From positions 754,299 through 818,298 of the forward strand of contig NC_006693.1 of NCBI RefSeq assembly GCF_000091045.1: a stretch of 64,000 bases of DNA. Direction: 5' to 3'. The first letter of the stretch is position 1. Each line of letters begins with the position of its first letter. Both the position numbers and the translations under genes were made by a program. The notes under the pieces were generated by a model. It saw only the letters and a program-made list of their open reading frames with translations, was not told the origin of the DNA and searched no databases. Below are positions 23,041-34,562 of this stretch, piece by piece. The stretch comes from Cryptococcus deneoformans JEC21. Lineage: Eukaryota > Basidiomycota > Tremellomycetes > Tremellales > Cryptococcaceae.

Positions 23041-26000
23041 TTAGCAAACTGTCCCATTGCAATGAATAGCGACCTTACCATCAATCAAGGTGTTCCAATA
23101 CTCGTCGCTATTCTCCACTCCGGAATCAAGTCCCGCTCTCCCGTTTCCTACGCCGACCCCATTTCCTTCTACGGCAAGCATCCCGAACTGATTTGGATAG
23201 GTAAACTCGCCCGTTAAATGATGCCCCATAAAGTTATTCCCGCCTTCTTCCATAATGGCCTGACCACCATAACCAGCAAAAGCGGGATTAGGTGTGAGGG
23301 CAGGACCACCTGGAAGGCCAATCGGGGTCATTGCACCTGACATGGTAGGAAGGGGAAGATAACCCATACCAGACGTGTCGAGAACTGGAAGGGGCCCGCC
23401 ACTGGACGAGCCGCCAACAGCAAGAGAGGTATTAGCATTAATCCAATGGTCAAGACTGAAAAAAAAAAAAAAAAAACATGTCAGCTCAAGCAATTGGGAA
23501 AAGATGGAAGATCATTACGCACAGCTTCTGTGAGTGGTCGTCTTCATGACTACCTGTTGAGGCAGGACTTTGGTTTATTCCTCCATGATGCACAGGTGCA
23601 AATGACACTCCAGGAGGGGGACCCCAAGCCCGAGGTGGAAGCATCATCTTGTGTTGCATTACACCTGACCCTCCGGGGTTTGGGGTATCCTCTGGCTGGA
23701 CGCCCCTTGGGTATGCGTTGGAATGTGTTGATGAATCGTTGCTCTGTCGAAGGGCTAACAGCAAAGCAGCACTATCTTTGTCATGCGCAGCCGGCTCGCC
23801 CGGACCGAATGAATCCTCAAATATCTTTGCAGCTCGCCTGGACAAAGTTTGGATCTATTTGAGATATTGTCAGCCAGCTTTTCCATTGGAAGTGTACGAA
23901 AAAAAAAAACAGACGATTTGAACTTCTTTCCTTGTGGTGGCATCCTTGGTCGCGACTTCATGCCAAGGATTGTCCTCCAAGAAGGTAGTCAATATTTTTC
24001 TCATCTGGTCCGAATCTGGTCCTCTAGGGTCGATGATCGCGCTTATTCCCGCGATCATGGCGCTATTGAACATTTTGAATTGACCAGTGATGGCAAATAA
24101 TTTGAACTCGGGGACACGTTCAAAATCTTGTCTGCGGATTCAAGGTCAGACGGTAAAACAGAATGAAGAATGAGTTGAATCAAGCAAACCTGATTTGGAA
24201 GTCAAGCTTAGCAGCCTCAAAGCATGCTGTTCGGGAGGCTGCATAGCGGTTACTGGATAACTTGCGTAGCAACCACGGGCGCTAAAAAGGAAAAAAAAAG
24301 AAATTAGTGATGAATACGGTGGATGGCTAAATTGCGTCATTCGTGCTTACATGCAAAATAATAGTTGTGACCAGTACTTCCGTCAAGAGCATAAACCGAT
24401 GAACCGGTAACCAAAAATGAACTGTTTTAGTCATTTAGCGTACTCCCCAATAACAGCTAGATTGACCTTACCACTATCTAAGCTTTTATCTGGATCGTGC
24501 ATTCGGAAATGAGGAGGCAACTGCTCAACAAAGAGATCTAGCTCCTGTTGCAGCTTCTCCACGTCTGAATACTGCGCAGGTTCGTTGAGCTTTTGAAAAT
24601 GATGCACAATTTTGCCAATGACAACAGCAAGCTTCTTGCGTAAGATAAGGAAAAGGGCAGGTGTAGGTTCGTGGAAAGGCTTGGCTGGTGGTAAACCGAG
24701 AGCGGGGTCATAGTCGGTAAGGTCGATGTTGGATGGAGTTCTTTTCATGCATCAGATCAGTAAACGGCTTTAGCAACCGAAGCGAGGCTTACTGAGTATC
24801 GGTATAACTGTCAGAGATGCTCGGCGGCCGTCCCAAAACCAGACTGTACTGCTTATCTGCATGATACAGATAGCTCCACAGTCGTCTTCGGTACTCTGTT
24901 TGAAACGGACTGTAAACATGCTCGTCAGTCACGAACAGTCTAAGATCACGCCTCGGAAGCTTACTCTAATCCAAGTTTAGAACCATCACGATGTAAACCA
25001 ATAGCCTGCGCCGTACGTAAAGAAGCGCCCAGCTGAGACCAGCACTCTGTAAGACGGCGGTCGTGGATTAGTACCAAATACATGGCACTCTGCATTTGAA
25101 ATCAGGAAACATCGCGAGGAAATTAATTGTAGTATTCACCAGTAAACGACTGACGACTAGCTCCAGGCTTTCGGATTGAACAGCAGTAGCTATCAGGATG
25201 CTACGCCGGGCTGCGAGAACCGGATCAGACTTGCTTGTCAAAATCCTTTTACAAGAGGCTCGTTGACTCACAACTCCAATACATCCGTAAACTTGACAGT
25301 CGTCTTGTTTGCTCATTTCCCGCCCATTTTTCAGGTGCCTGCCGGACAGCCAATGCAAGCACAATAAAAACAAGAGGCAGCGCTCTGACATTTGATGGAT
25401 CCAAAGCGGTAGACTTGTTATAAAGATCCTCGTAGGACGCTCTAAACATCCTTTCGTCGATAGGATATCGTATGAAGTTGAGTTTGGCAAAGAACCAGTC
25501 AATTATTCTGTCGGCAAAAGGCTTCGGCGGAAGTTCCTGAACGAGTTCTGCAATCTTGTGTGGGCTGACACCGCAGTCAGTAATCAAACGTTGAAGGTTT
25601 TCAGCAGGCGTTCCATGAATATCCAACTTCATCTTGACCTTTTCGTTGAGCTCCATCTGCAAGATGTTAGTACATGTTCCACTTGCCAAGCACGATTTCG
25701 TACGTTTTCAGGAAGGCCACTGCGTATATGATAAGCGACGTAATGCGGTGTAATGACAGTAAAACTAACCCATCAATCTCTCCCAGCCACCCCTTCCCAA
25801 CCTTTGCCAGATTATCATCATCAGAACTGCCACCTCTCTCCAGATGAGCTGTTTCCTGGGGATCAAGATGGTATGTGGAACCTGCCCGAGATGGACCTGG
25901 AACACTACCATGGGTCATAAGATTATGGGGAGAAGCGGGGGTGGATGGGGCCGATTGTAAGTGTTTCTGAAAGGGCAACGCTGCTTTCCGAAATGAGACA

Positions 26001-26913
26001 GGGTTATGGAAAGGATATTTGGCTACGTACAAGAAATCCAGTCGCGGATGGCATCGTAATGTGTGATCCCACCTGTATGTCTCACGACAACAGATAAGAC
26101 AGCTTCGATGCTTTCTAGTCTGGCCGCCGTCTGTGGATCTGGCCCATTGACGTTATTATTTGCTTGAGGGTTATAGGGAACCTAAGTTAAGGCTTAGCCT
26201 TCGATTTGACATCATGTGATTATTCAGCTTACGCATAACTCGGGGACTTTCCGGGCTGGAAAGGAAAAAATGATCAGCGTTTCAATTCTTTTCCTCATTC
26301 TTGTGATCATCTCGGGACCTACCAACACCTGTTATACGAGGAAAATAATGTCAGCGAATCAAAACAGACGAAGATGGATGGCACTCACAGTGCTGACAAG
26401 GAAATTCGCGGTTACACTGAATGGAACAAACAAGACTGGTCAGTCGTCATCGATTTTTCACATCCTATACGCACTTTCTGCTTTCTCTTAGCACCTTCAA
26501 CGGAACTGTTAGCCGCGATACAATTTCAAGTTGTAGATAAAAAAAAGACCGTGCCCAAGTATATATATATATATATATAATATATTCCGTTTGGTCCGAG
26601 CGGGTTTCTTAAAAGATACTAACTCACATTGAGCACAACTCAAACTGACCCTCTTCTTCTTCTGAGGTTGTTGTTGACCATGGTCTCCTTGCGCGCTGTC
26701 AACACTGAATTTTCGTTCTGGCGGACCGCCCGCTTGGCTTTCTGGCGGGAAAGGGCGCTTCATGGGTGTTGGCGGTTGCGAAAAGGGGAAATTGGGGGCG
26801 ATGGGGGAGGGTGAAGCGTGTGTAAGGTTTGAGGGTGTGATTGGTGTCTGGGATGCTGTCCTTGCCAATGGCGATGGTTTTGAAGTGTAAGGAGAATGGC
26901 CAACTGAGGCCAT
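23041..26913 (-). CDS. Zn2Cys6 fungal-specific transcription factor
   Basis: A nuclear DNA-binding regulator. The start at 26913 (MASVGHSPYTSKPSP) opens a Ser/Pro-rich N-terminus, followed by the binuclear zinc cluster: KKKRVSLSCAQC at about 26665-26635, then AKRKQK and CNREFPCQHC in successive small exons near 26490-26390, then a VPELC-like segment. The fungal_trans domain runs from about 25640 to 24430, with WFFAKLNFIRYPIDERMFR, AQAIGLHRDGSKLGLDPF and RRRLWSYLYHADKQYSLVLG-type motifs. The tail (23845-23041) is Gly/Pro/Asn-rich and ends HCNGTVC. Introns contain an (AT)n run and an A18 tract. A regulator of this architecture usually binds CGG-containing sites; target genes cannot be told. The long 1.4-kb upstream spacer is typical of transcription factor genes. 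Confidence 0.87.
26561..26584. repeat. AT dinucleotide microsatellite
   Basis: About ten AT units in an intron of the Zn2Cys6 gene, just after the exon encoding the first zinc-cluster cysteines. Intronic slippage repeat. Confidence 0.9.
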
Positions 26914-27057
26914 GCTTTTTTGCTTGTGGTTGGTGAAAACAAAAAGAAGAACAAAATGGCTGTCGAGGTAAGTTTCGTGGTCTGCGGGCGAGTCACTTAT
27001 CTGATAAAACTATCACAGGGTTTTTGGCCAAATCAAGCGGGCCAAAGGGCCGTCGAA

Positions 27058-27300
27058 TCACCGATAGTTTGGACCTGAATTCCTAGAAAAATCGTAAAAA
27101 TTATCCCACATTTTAAGGGGAGGACCTTACCGGCGTATATGCTTCTCTGCGCCAGTAATGCACATATTTTCCGTGTACTTCCCCTTCCCATAAGGAGACA
27201 TCTTCACAAATCTTCTCCCTGTGCAGCATACGGTTCCTTCTATGCGGTTGAGGTTTTTGGGCAGAGCCCTCGTTTCACAGCTCGTACAATTCGTTTATGC
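27058..27300 (-). other. Cryptic cysteine-containing frame, possible small gene exon
   Basis: The minus strand from about 27290 is open for roughly 55 codons and reads CTSCETRALPKNLNRIEG, then TVCCTGRRFVKMSPYGKGKY, then TENMCITGAEKHIRR, ending at a GTAAGG donor at about 27131. Splicing to the TTTTTCTAG acceptor continues NSGPNYR and a stop at 27058-27060. The CxxC...CC pattern and clean splice sites look gene-like, but no start codon with a convincing upstream exon was found (an in-frame TAA lies just upstream). It could be an internal exon, a decayed gene, or a leader exon of the transcription factor. Confidence 0.3.
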
Positions 27301-27411
27301 GAGAATTAAATTCGCAGTTTGGCTCGGTGGCGGGCCTGGCCGCCCCCTGTGATTTTAGGGCCAGAAAACAATCTCCGGTTTATTCCGAGGTCTTCCGAAT
27401 AACTTTGTCCC

Positions 27412-27430
27412 TCATCATCATCATCATCAT
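27412..27430. repeat. CAT trinucleotide repeat
   Basis: Six uninterrupted ATC/CAT units followed by a further imperfect pair. Simple-sequence repeat in the spacer. Confidence 0.9.
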
Positions 27431-28338
27431 GCATCATCTCTATTATGAACGTCGTCCCTATAAGCCTGAAAGTCCATACGCAGCATCCGAACTCTTGACT
27501 TGGGTCAGGTGACCTCCAGAGCACCGTAAGTTGGTCGCGCTGCATGTTTCATGTTGCACCCAGCCTTTACATAATCTAGGGCTACATACTACAAGTAGAC
27601 CCGGTTGATCTGAAGGAGATACCCAATGAATATCCGAACATCGTTATTAATGAACCAGTCGCACGGATCTGCACCGCGTGCACCCGGGCCGTACTCTTCA
27701 CATCTCAGGGCAACAGCGCAAGCCCACAAAACAATCTGATAATTACATTCGGCCGAAAATGCCTCTCGCTTGTTCTTCTTGATGCTCTCTGTCAACAAAA
27801 TCAATAACCTTGTCATATCAGATAAAATTATTTCCCGAACTTCGCTCTCACATATCCCAATTGTCTGGTAACCTCGTGATTCATTAAACTATAATAATCT
27901 TTTTGTCCTCTGCCTTTCCGCCCTATTTAAGGTAGTAACAGCAACAACCATATAAATCCCATAAGCCATAAATTCGATCGATGACTGATGCCGATCTCTG
28001 AACTTTGACCTACAATCTCCCCGTAAACAATGAAAGCGACGTGTTGGAGCTGGAAGGAAGAGGTGGAGCGCCCTGGTCCATCATCGTTGCTGTTTGACTG
28101 GCTGTTGTTGCTCCTCAATCCCTTCAAGCTGTTAACGAGTCGTTATATGATGTTATTGGCGATTTATTGAGCTCCAAAGCTCAGTGGCGATGTACGATAT
28201 ATGAGATATAAGATATACCAATTGATCTATTGCATAAAACTGCGATGACATATGACAAGAGCCCCCCCTCGGTGGAAACAGAACAACACTTCCTTTTGTC
28301 ATGGGAACGACTTTATATAACCATAACTGATGACTTGT

Positions 28339-29466
28339 CTAATCTCTCCTCAAAGCGTCCAATCGTCGTTGCAAGTCTGCTTCTTCGGAACTCATACCAG
28401 AGCCAGCCCCTACTCCCCCATTTCCAACATTTGTTGGACCGCCAGCAGCTGCTGATGAAGGTAAACCTTCTGCAACGGCCACTCGAGAAGCTTGCAATGG
28501 TTCCGGAACAAGCGGAGAAGCAGTGGGTGCAGATATAAGCTGTTTTAAGTAAAAAATAATTAAAAAATACAAATGTTAGCGTTGTCCAGTCGATCGGTTC
28601 AAAGCGCAGCACCCTGAGCCTGAAATCCGAAATAGCGGGTAAATAATGAAGTCACTTACCGATTCGTTCATGTTCATGCCAATTTCATCCAGCACCTCTT
28701 TGAGAATTTTGTCGCTTTCTACTTCTTCACCTTCACCTTCCTCCTCATCCTCCATTGCATCATCAACCGCATCGGACATCATTTCTTCCTTCATATCCAT
28801 AGTTGAAGATTCACGTTCGAAATCGTTCATGATCTTCTGGATCTAAATAGTACCAAGTGTCAGAATTAATTAGCATGCCGCAGAAGCAAAGAGGAAGTAT
28901 TTGACACCTACTTGCGGCAGATTCAAACTCCTATTCATTTGCCCCATCGCCTGTACAAGCAATTAGCCCTGTCTCATTTTCCTTCTGCAAGTGATATATG
29001 AAATTTTGCTTACCCTGGTAGCACCTTTCATCGCCGTAGCCATTTGCTCGTTACTCCTCAGTGTCTGCATACGTAATGACACCGCTTGCAGCTGCACCCT
29101 CATCTGCGTAAACTTTTGGATATACCTTCGTGTTCGCACGAGGTCTTTAGCAAGAATTTTGCAGGCATTCTGGATCACCATACCGCTTGATCAGCTTTCG
29201 CTTTGACTTTGGTGGGACGCCCACACGCACCATGTTCCCAGCTTTCGCATTTCGTTTAATGTCCGCCATTGTCTTCTTCTCCTGAGCCTCCAGTTTCCCC
29301 TTTTCTCTCTCCAGCTCTCGTTGCGCTTTCTGAAGGGACCTTTGATGTTGTCTCAGCCGTTCTGCTGGAGTCATAGACCGACCAAATAAGGTGTCCTGGC
29401 GGGGTTATCAGCATGTAAACGCATTGTGGATTGACTCTGGAGTCTCGGACTCACAAGGATGTTCAT
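28339..29466 (-). CDS. VPS2: ESCRT-III subunit Vps2/Did4 (CHMP2)
   Basis: A structural ESCRT-III subunit that polymerises on endosomal membranes for multivesicular body sorting and recruits the AAA-ATPase Vps4. Exon 1 is tiny: ATG at 29466, MNIL, then a donor; the next exon continues DTLFGRSMTPAERLRQHQRS, which is the family N-terminus. A basic helix (QEKKTMADIKRNAKAGNM) leads to the exon NACKILAKDLVRTRRYIQKF near 29165-29110, then MNRSLNLPQIQKIMNDFERE. An acidic stretch (EDEEEGEGEEVES) separates core and tail. The C-terminal ADLQRRLDALRRD is an MIT-interacting motif expected to bind Vps4; the stop is at 28339-28341. Length and order match the family. Divergent from the PDI gene, starts 335 bp apart. 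Confidence 0.93.
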
Positions 29467-29801
29467 GGTGGATGCTGAGTGCAAGATAGAAATGCTCTTG
29501 GACAGGATAAACAATGACAGATCAGGTGCTATGGGTCGAGAACGGATAAAAGTGAGAGATGGATGGATGCACGATAAGATGTCGGAAGGATAGCCGTCAT
29601 CGTGGCCGGCAACAACTAAAGGGGGAGCTGCGGAACCAAATGCACCTGACGACATTTGCTGACGGCGGCGTCCGCTGGGATCAACGCGCTACTCCGGATG
29701 TCTGTTTTCGGCACATGGTGAATATATAGCAGCATTCATCTACTCATACATAATTTAATCACTTCACCTCATTTCCCACCCGGCATCCATCCCGTACCCC
29801 A
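29467..29801. promoter_or_regulatory. Divergent promoter of VPS2 and PDI-like gene
   Basis: 335 bp between diverging ATGs. Contains GATAAAAGTGAGAG near 29545 and a C/T-rich stretch (29760-29800) just before the plus-strand start. No specific site assigned. Confidence 0.5.
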
Positions 29802-32205
29802 ATGCGCTTACCACGCCTGCTCTCCGTAACTTTCTCCCTCTCAGCTCTCCTTACAACAGCTACAGCGACAATCACAGACCTAGATGATGACTTTCAACTC
29901 CGGGAGCTCACAGAGGACAATTTCAAGAGCAGTGTCTCTCAAGGAGTATGGTAAGTAAACGTGCAGTTAGATTCTCTAAGGCAGCCGGCTAATGATATAT
30001 ATAGGCTGGTTGAGCACTTTTCCCCCAAATGTCAGTTGATGATCAGCCGTTGCGACGACAACCTTTTCACTGATACTGCGTAATCCAGGCGCACATTGTA
30101 GAGCATTCGCCCCAACTTGGACACAGTTAGCTAGGGATAAACGGCATCTGGAGCGTCTAACGGGCTTTCATATGGCCCAAATCAACTGTCTTGCTCAGGG
30201 CGGTAAGTAAATACATGCCTTCTCCGTACGCCTTGCCTTATGTATGTTATCAGATCTGTGCAACAGTAATGGTATCAAGTTCTGTAAGTTCTTCGTGTTG
30301 TAGTATGTCCTTGTAAACTGAAGGCAGTGGAATCGTAGACCCGCAGATTATAATGTAAGAGATGTGTGTTTTGCCGGGAATCATCTCTGATCCATTACTA
30401 CAGGTACACCGACGGCAAGCCTTCTCCGCATTACACGGGCGATCGTTCTTACGAGGAGCTTTCGAAATACATTGACGAGCACGCGCATACATATGCCGAA
30501 ACAATCCTGGACCCCGCCGTTCAGTCGCAGGAAGCCTTGGTCATCGGCCCAGCCAATTCAGAGGGCAAAGTACAAGAGGTGGATGAACGAGGTTTAGAAG
30601 CGTTGAAGGCAGAAGGACCTGTCCTCGTAGAGTATTTTGCTCCGTGGTGTGGGCAGTAAGTTTGCTTTGATTTTTTATCTACAGGTTACTGATCCATCGC
30701 CACCAGTTGTAAAGCTTTGAGACCGAGTAAGCTTGACGACATCATAAAGCACGAAAGCTTTTCCTGACTGTTGTTTAGCATACGAGCAATTGGCGCTGGA
30801 GCTACAAGGACAATTAAACGTCGCGGCCGTAAATTGCGATGATCATCGTGCTTTATGTGTCAATTCTGGCATCAAGGCTTACCCTACTATCCGACTGTGA
30901 GTTGAATATCGATATTTTCGTGAACGACGGCTGAATATAGCTGTGTAGGCTGCATCATGGCACGTCCGCGGAATACTCTGGAGCTAGATCACTCGCGAAG
31001 CTCAAGGAATTTTCTCAAAGGGCTGAGAAGCCGTAAGTAGAATGTCATAAATATATACTAGCATATCTGAGTCTCTCTAGGGCCAGCTTGACGAGTATCA
31101 AGGCAGGCGATTTCGATAAGATTGTCAGCGCCAATGAGGCATTTTTTTTATATCTTCAGACTTTTGACACAACCGTAGCCGAAGTCGTGAGTTGATTTAG
31201 TCTAATAGACGTGAGTTTGTCAACTTAGCGCATTTCCCTCAGGACTCTGTAAAGAAAGCTTTTGAGCCTTTACTTGGTACCGTTCCCGCCTACACTTCCG
31301 CCGACGTTGCCTTATACCAGCGACTCCATGTCGTCAATCCACCTACATCTACCCTCTTTGCGTTTTCATCATACTCAACTCGACCAGTCGGTACTATGGG
31401 TCTTCCAGCCTCCCCCAACGACCTGCGCAAATTCATCAACCTCCATCGATTCCCTACCCTCGTCCGGTTGGACGCCTCAAACTTTCAAAGTTTGATGCGG
31501 AGCGATACTCGGGCGATTGTGGTGCTTGCCGGTGTTCACAAAGGGGAAGAAGGGAAGAAGGAAAGGGATAAGTTTGCTGATGTTGCAAGGGCTTGGAAGA
31601 GGGGCGGAAGGAGGTTTGAGCAGCCTGTGTGGTTTGTATGGGTTGAGGGGGAGACCAGTAGATGGGCCAATTGGTTGAAGAGGTTCTATGGGTATGTTCG
31701 TGCAAATAGTCTTTCGAGGGTGCAACTGACAAAGTTCGGAACAGGATCAAGAAGAGAGACCTTCCCGGCGTCGTCGTAATTGATACTCCTGTGTGTCTTA
31801 GCCTATCCGTTTAATGAAGGCAGCAACTACTGACCTTTTTAACGAAGCTTGAGGAATACTATGACACAACTATCGAAGGCACCAAGATTGAGTTTGAGGG
31901 ATCTAGTATCTTTTCGGTGCTCGAAGGATTTTACCAGCATTTCCTCCGACCAAAAAGGATTGAATCGACTCTTGAATGGGGTTCCAGGAGCGCGTCAGAG
32001 ACGTTGATCAGTGTCGGGGTGAGCTTCGCTGGTCAATTTTCCAGCATAAACGATGGGACTGACGGTTAAACAGGAAAGTGCTGTCGAACACCCTTTCTTG
32101 TTCCTTACAGTCCTGGTAGGAACTGTTGCTCTGTTTGTTTATCTGCTGCAAAAGTGCCTGGTGAAAGATCCGAAAGATGGGTACTCGCCATCGAGGCTTG
32201 ATTGA
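29802..32205 (+). CDS. Membrane-anchored protein disulfide isomerase with two thioredoxin domains
   Basis: An ER oxidoreductase, similar in plan to TMX3/Eps1. The start at 29802 gives a signal peptide, MRLPRLLSVTFSLSALLTT, ending near AT-ATIT. The first thioredoxin domain has LVEHFSPKCAHCRAFAPTW, assembled across an intron whose borders restore the CAHC active site. The second has [20 protein letters not shown], also restored by splicing at about 30656-30707, and AYPTIRLLHHGT with the conserved cis-proline. Two more redox-inactive thioredoxin-like regions follow (PPTSTLFAFSSYSTRPVG; AIVVLAGVHKGEEGKK). A single transmembrane segment, FLFLTVLVGTVALFVYLL, precedes a short basic cytosolic tail ending PSRLD (stop 32203-32205). 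No KDEL/HDEL is needed or present. About nine introns. Confidence 0.85.
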
Positions 32206-32555
32206 TAGTTGTCGAGTGAAAATCATGTTACTGTGGTCAAGAGTACCGTCAATGATCATTTGTCTTCTTGTCGTTAGATAGCCTTTTATACTCAAGTATA
32301 GTGTATACCCTGCATATTATCCGTGATGATACCTGTAACGGCTCGCCTCCTGTAGTAAAACGATGGTTGAATTTTGGCTTGACGCGTTTGTCCTTTTGTA
32401 GCATGTTCGCGTCGGCTGTCATGACGACCGTCGTCCGCTTTTGAGTTTTTTTTATTCTGTTCGTTTTAATCCATATACCTCATCATTACTACTTTCACTC
32501 TTCATTCCTTTTACCGAGCGCACCAAACCTTCTGTGCTTACAAAATTCCGCCCAC
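32206..32555. other. Spacer between PDI-like gene and unknown gene
   Basis: 350 bp between two plus-strand genes; T-rich and C/T-rich near 32440-32520, consistent with a promoter. Nothing else seen. Confidence 0.5.
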
Positions 32556-33224
32556 ATGCCAACCCTTGACCCACCCTCTCTTACACCTCTGTTCAACTTG
32601 CCCCCATCCGCTCCGCAAATACCAAAATTCATCTCCTACCTTGCCACTTCCTCCACACCGTCCACGCCGGATATCAAATCCTACCCGGACGCGATCTATC
32701 ACAACTACTATGACCTAGGCTTGAGTCTATGTTTCTTACCAGAAAAGGGGTTAGATTCGGTGGATATCTTCAATTGCGATCCCAACCCACCGGCCCTCAA
32801 ACCAGGGAGGACGGTGACTGTGTACGCGCCTCCACCAGAGGTGACTATCCATTTTACATCTACCACCCTGACGCTTCCCCCTCGGGATCCTAAATTCAAA
32901 TCGACAGAACCGCCGGAAAGCATAGCGAGACCGCCTTTCATTACGTTTACGCCTACCACGACAGGTAGGCAATTGGTCAGTTGTCTCGGGGAACCGAGCC
33001 GGAAAGGGTCAGGAGGATGGACCGGAGTGTGGTTAGAATGGAAAAGAGTTGAATTTAAAGTGGATGGAGAAGGGAACAAGGGAGAGATTGGTGTCATGGT
33101 CGAGCTGAGAGATCCGGGAGCAGCAGAAATGACAGAAGAGGTGATGAAGAAGGGTATGGGAGGTGTATGGGAAAGAGCAGCCAAATGGGAATGGAAAAGT
33201 CTAAAGTTGTTCAAGCCAGAGTGA
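32556..33224 (+). CDS. Conserved-looking intronless protein of unknown function
   Basis: A single uninterrupted frame of 222 residues, unusual in a region where nearly all genes have several introns. The start at 32556 is MPTLDPPSLTPLF. The sequence contains YHNYYDLGLSLCFLPEKGLD, a strand-rich middle, GRQLVSCLGEPSRKGSGGWT, GVWLEWKRVEF, and ends KWEWKSLKLFKPE. The phrase pattern (a cysteine-proximal loop, a GEPSRKGGG-like turn, then WLEW and WE-W) looks like a compact folded domain shared by fungi, but I cannot name it. No signal peptide or membrane segment. Its stop lies only 63 bp from the PUP2 stop, so the two transcripts probably overlap at their 3' ends. Confidence 0.78.
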   Translation: MPTLDPPSLTPLFNLPPSAPQIPKFISYLATSSTPSTPDIKSYPDAIYHNYYDLGLSLCFLPEKGLDSVDIFNCDPNPPALKPGRTVTVYAPPPEVTIHFTSTTLTLPPRDPKFKSTEPPESIARPPFITFTPTTTGRQLVSCLGEPSRKGSGGWTGVWLEWKRVEFKVDGEGNKGEIGVMVELRDPGAAEMTEEVMKKGMGGVWERAAKWEWKSLKLFKPE

Positions 33225-33287
33225 GGATCAAGAGGGATAAGGAGGCATATTATCGTTATAGTCATGCATATTCTACATTTACTTCTT

Positions 33288-34319
33288 CTAGGCAAGAGTC
33301 TCAATGACGCCCTTCAATGCTTGCTCTCCCAGAATCTCGAATCCCTTTTCCTTTGTGACTTGCGCAAGTTGAACATTGCTCTCGTCGAGCTTCTCCTCCA
33401 TGACCTGCTTGAGCACCTTCAACGCCAAAGATTGCGCTTCGGCGAGGGTCATTTGCTTGTGATAAGCATCTTGGAGACCTTGTTGGGCGGCTTCGGAACC
33501 GGAGCCGATAGCCTTGGCTTCATAGCGGACAAATGTACCGGAGGGGTCGGTGTGGTAGCTAAGGGAAGGGGGTCAGTATGCTGCCAGCAGGGATATTTGG
33601 GGCAGACCAACAGTTGAGGACCCTTCTCATCTATACCGGCAATAAGAAGCGCAACACCAAACGGTCGAGACTATGGAAAGTTAAAAAGTCTGGTTCAGAA
33701 TATGGAAAGAATAGTGCTTACCATCAACGCATCATCGTCCTCCACACTTTCACCAAACCTCAGCGCCAAATCGCAAACCGCCTGGGTACAGCTCTCCACA
33801 CCAATGGGCTCGTCGTAGGTGAACGCGTGCATCTGGCTTGTGACTCGAGCGTGCTCAACCATTGTTCGGGCGTCGGCTGTGAGACCTGACATGGCACAAC
33901 CGATGTGAGAGTCGATTTCCATGATTTTTTCGATGGAGGAGGATTCGAGGAGGGGAGAGGGGACACGTTTCTCAACGGCGAGCACGGTGCCGTGGGGAGT
34001 GGTGATACCAACTGTTGTGGAACCAAGCTAAGATTATGGATTAGAAATGAATGTTGGAAAGACTCGAGGCATATTTACCTTGATCGCTTCCATAGCATAC
34101 TCGACTAATAGTTGAGTCAGCATTCTCTGCTAGTTGTCCCACGCCGTTTATAGCGCACCTTGGAATAATCGACCCTGCATGAAGCGTCAGTGACGGAAAG
34201 ATGACGAACTGTGGACGAACTCACTTCTGGGGAGAAGGTGTTGACACCCCGGTCGTACTCTGATCTGGGAGCCGTTAGCTGTGTCTGGTCAGCGTGTGTG
34301 CTTACCTTGTCATAAACAT
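33288..34319 (-). CDS. PUP2: 20S proteasome subunit alpha 5
   Basis: Structural alpha-ring subunit of the 20S proteasome core. Exon 1 is very short: ATG at 34319, MFMT, then a GTAAGC donor; the next exon gives [14 protein letters not shown], exactly the family N-terminus ([20 protein letters not shown], joined through further small exons). Downstream come [79 protein letters not shown] and [20 protein letters not shown]. The C-terminus VIETLA ends with a stop at 33288-33290. Alpha subunits carry no catalytic Thr, as here. Divergent from the RBR ligase gene across 243 bp. Confidence 0.94.
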
Positions 34320-34562
34320 CTTGGGCTGTGATAGAGAAAAGTGAGCGTATATAGAGTCTGTTGCATAAAGAGGCTTCGTTGGACATGACAGACGCTGTCG
34401 CGTTGACCCAGAAAGAAATCTTACGTAAAATGCAGGTGTCCGGATCGGTCTATTTATTTGTTGATCATCATCATTCATGTTCTTTGTTTGGCGCCGGCCG
34501 CCGCATCAGTCACTTCCATCTCACCCTATAATTCTCCCTCTCCCCGTACTCCCGCCATACAG
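34320..34562. promoter_or_regulatory. Divergent promoter of PUP2 and RBR ligase
   Basis: 243 bp between opposing starts. The plus-strand frame of the ligase is open back to about 34458, but only through non-ATG codons (TTG), so the first ATG at 34563 is taken as the start. Proteasome genes in fungi are often co-regulated, but no PACE-like element was identified with confidence. Confidence 0.5.

Larger units (their letters stand above)
26914..28338. other. 1.4-kb spacer upstream of the transcription factor
   Basis: Both flanking genes are on the minus strand, so this is the transcription factor promoter and leader plus the VPS2 3' end. A candidate 5'-leader intron with GTAAGG donor and TTTTTCTAG acceptor lies at about 27131-27085 on the minus strand. 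On the plus strand ATGGCTGTCGAG at 26956 is followed by good splice sites but the frame closes after about 23 codons. Several moderate open frames occur, none with a recognised domain. Confidence 0.5.

Noticed and set aside
26956..27084. Plus-strand mini-gene MAVE-GFWPNQAGQRA
   Set aside because: Good ATG and splice sites, but it closes after about 23 codons and lies 43 bp from the divergent transcription factor start.
32708..33304. 198-codon antisense frame
   Set aside because: It lies opposite the intronless unknown gene; the plus frame has a clean ATG, better composition and a gene-like layout.
34458..34562. Signal-peptide-like extension of the RBR ligase (LIIIIHVLCLAPAAA)
   Set aside because: The frame there starts only from TTG; the first ATG is at 34563, and a cytosolic or nuclear RBR ligase would not need a signal peptide.
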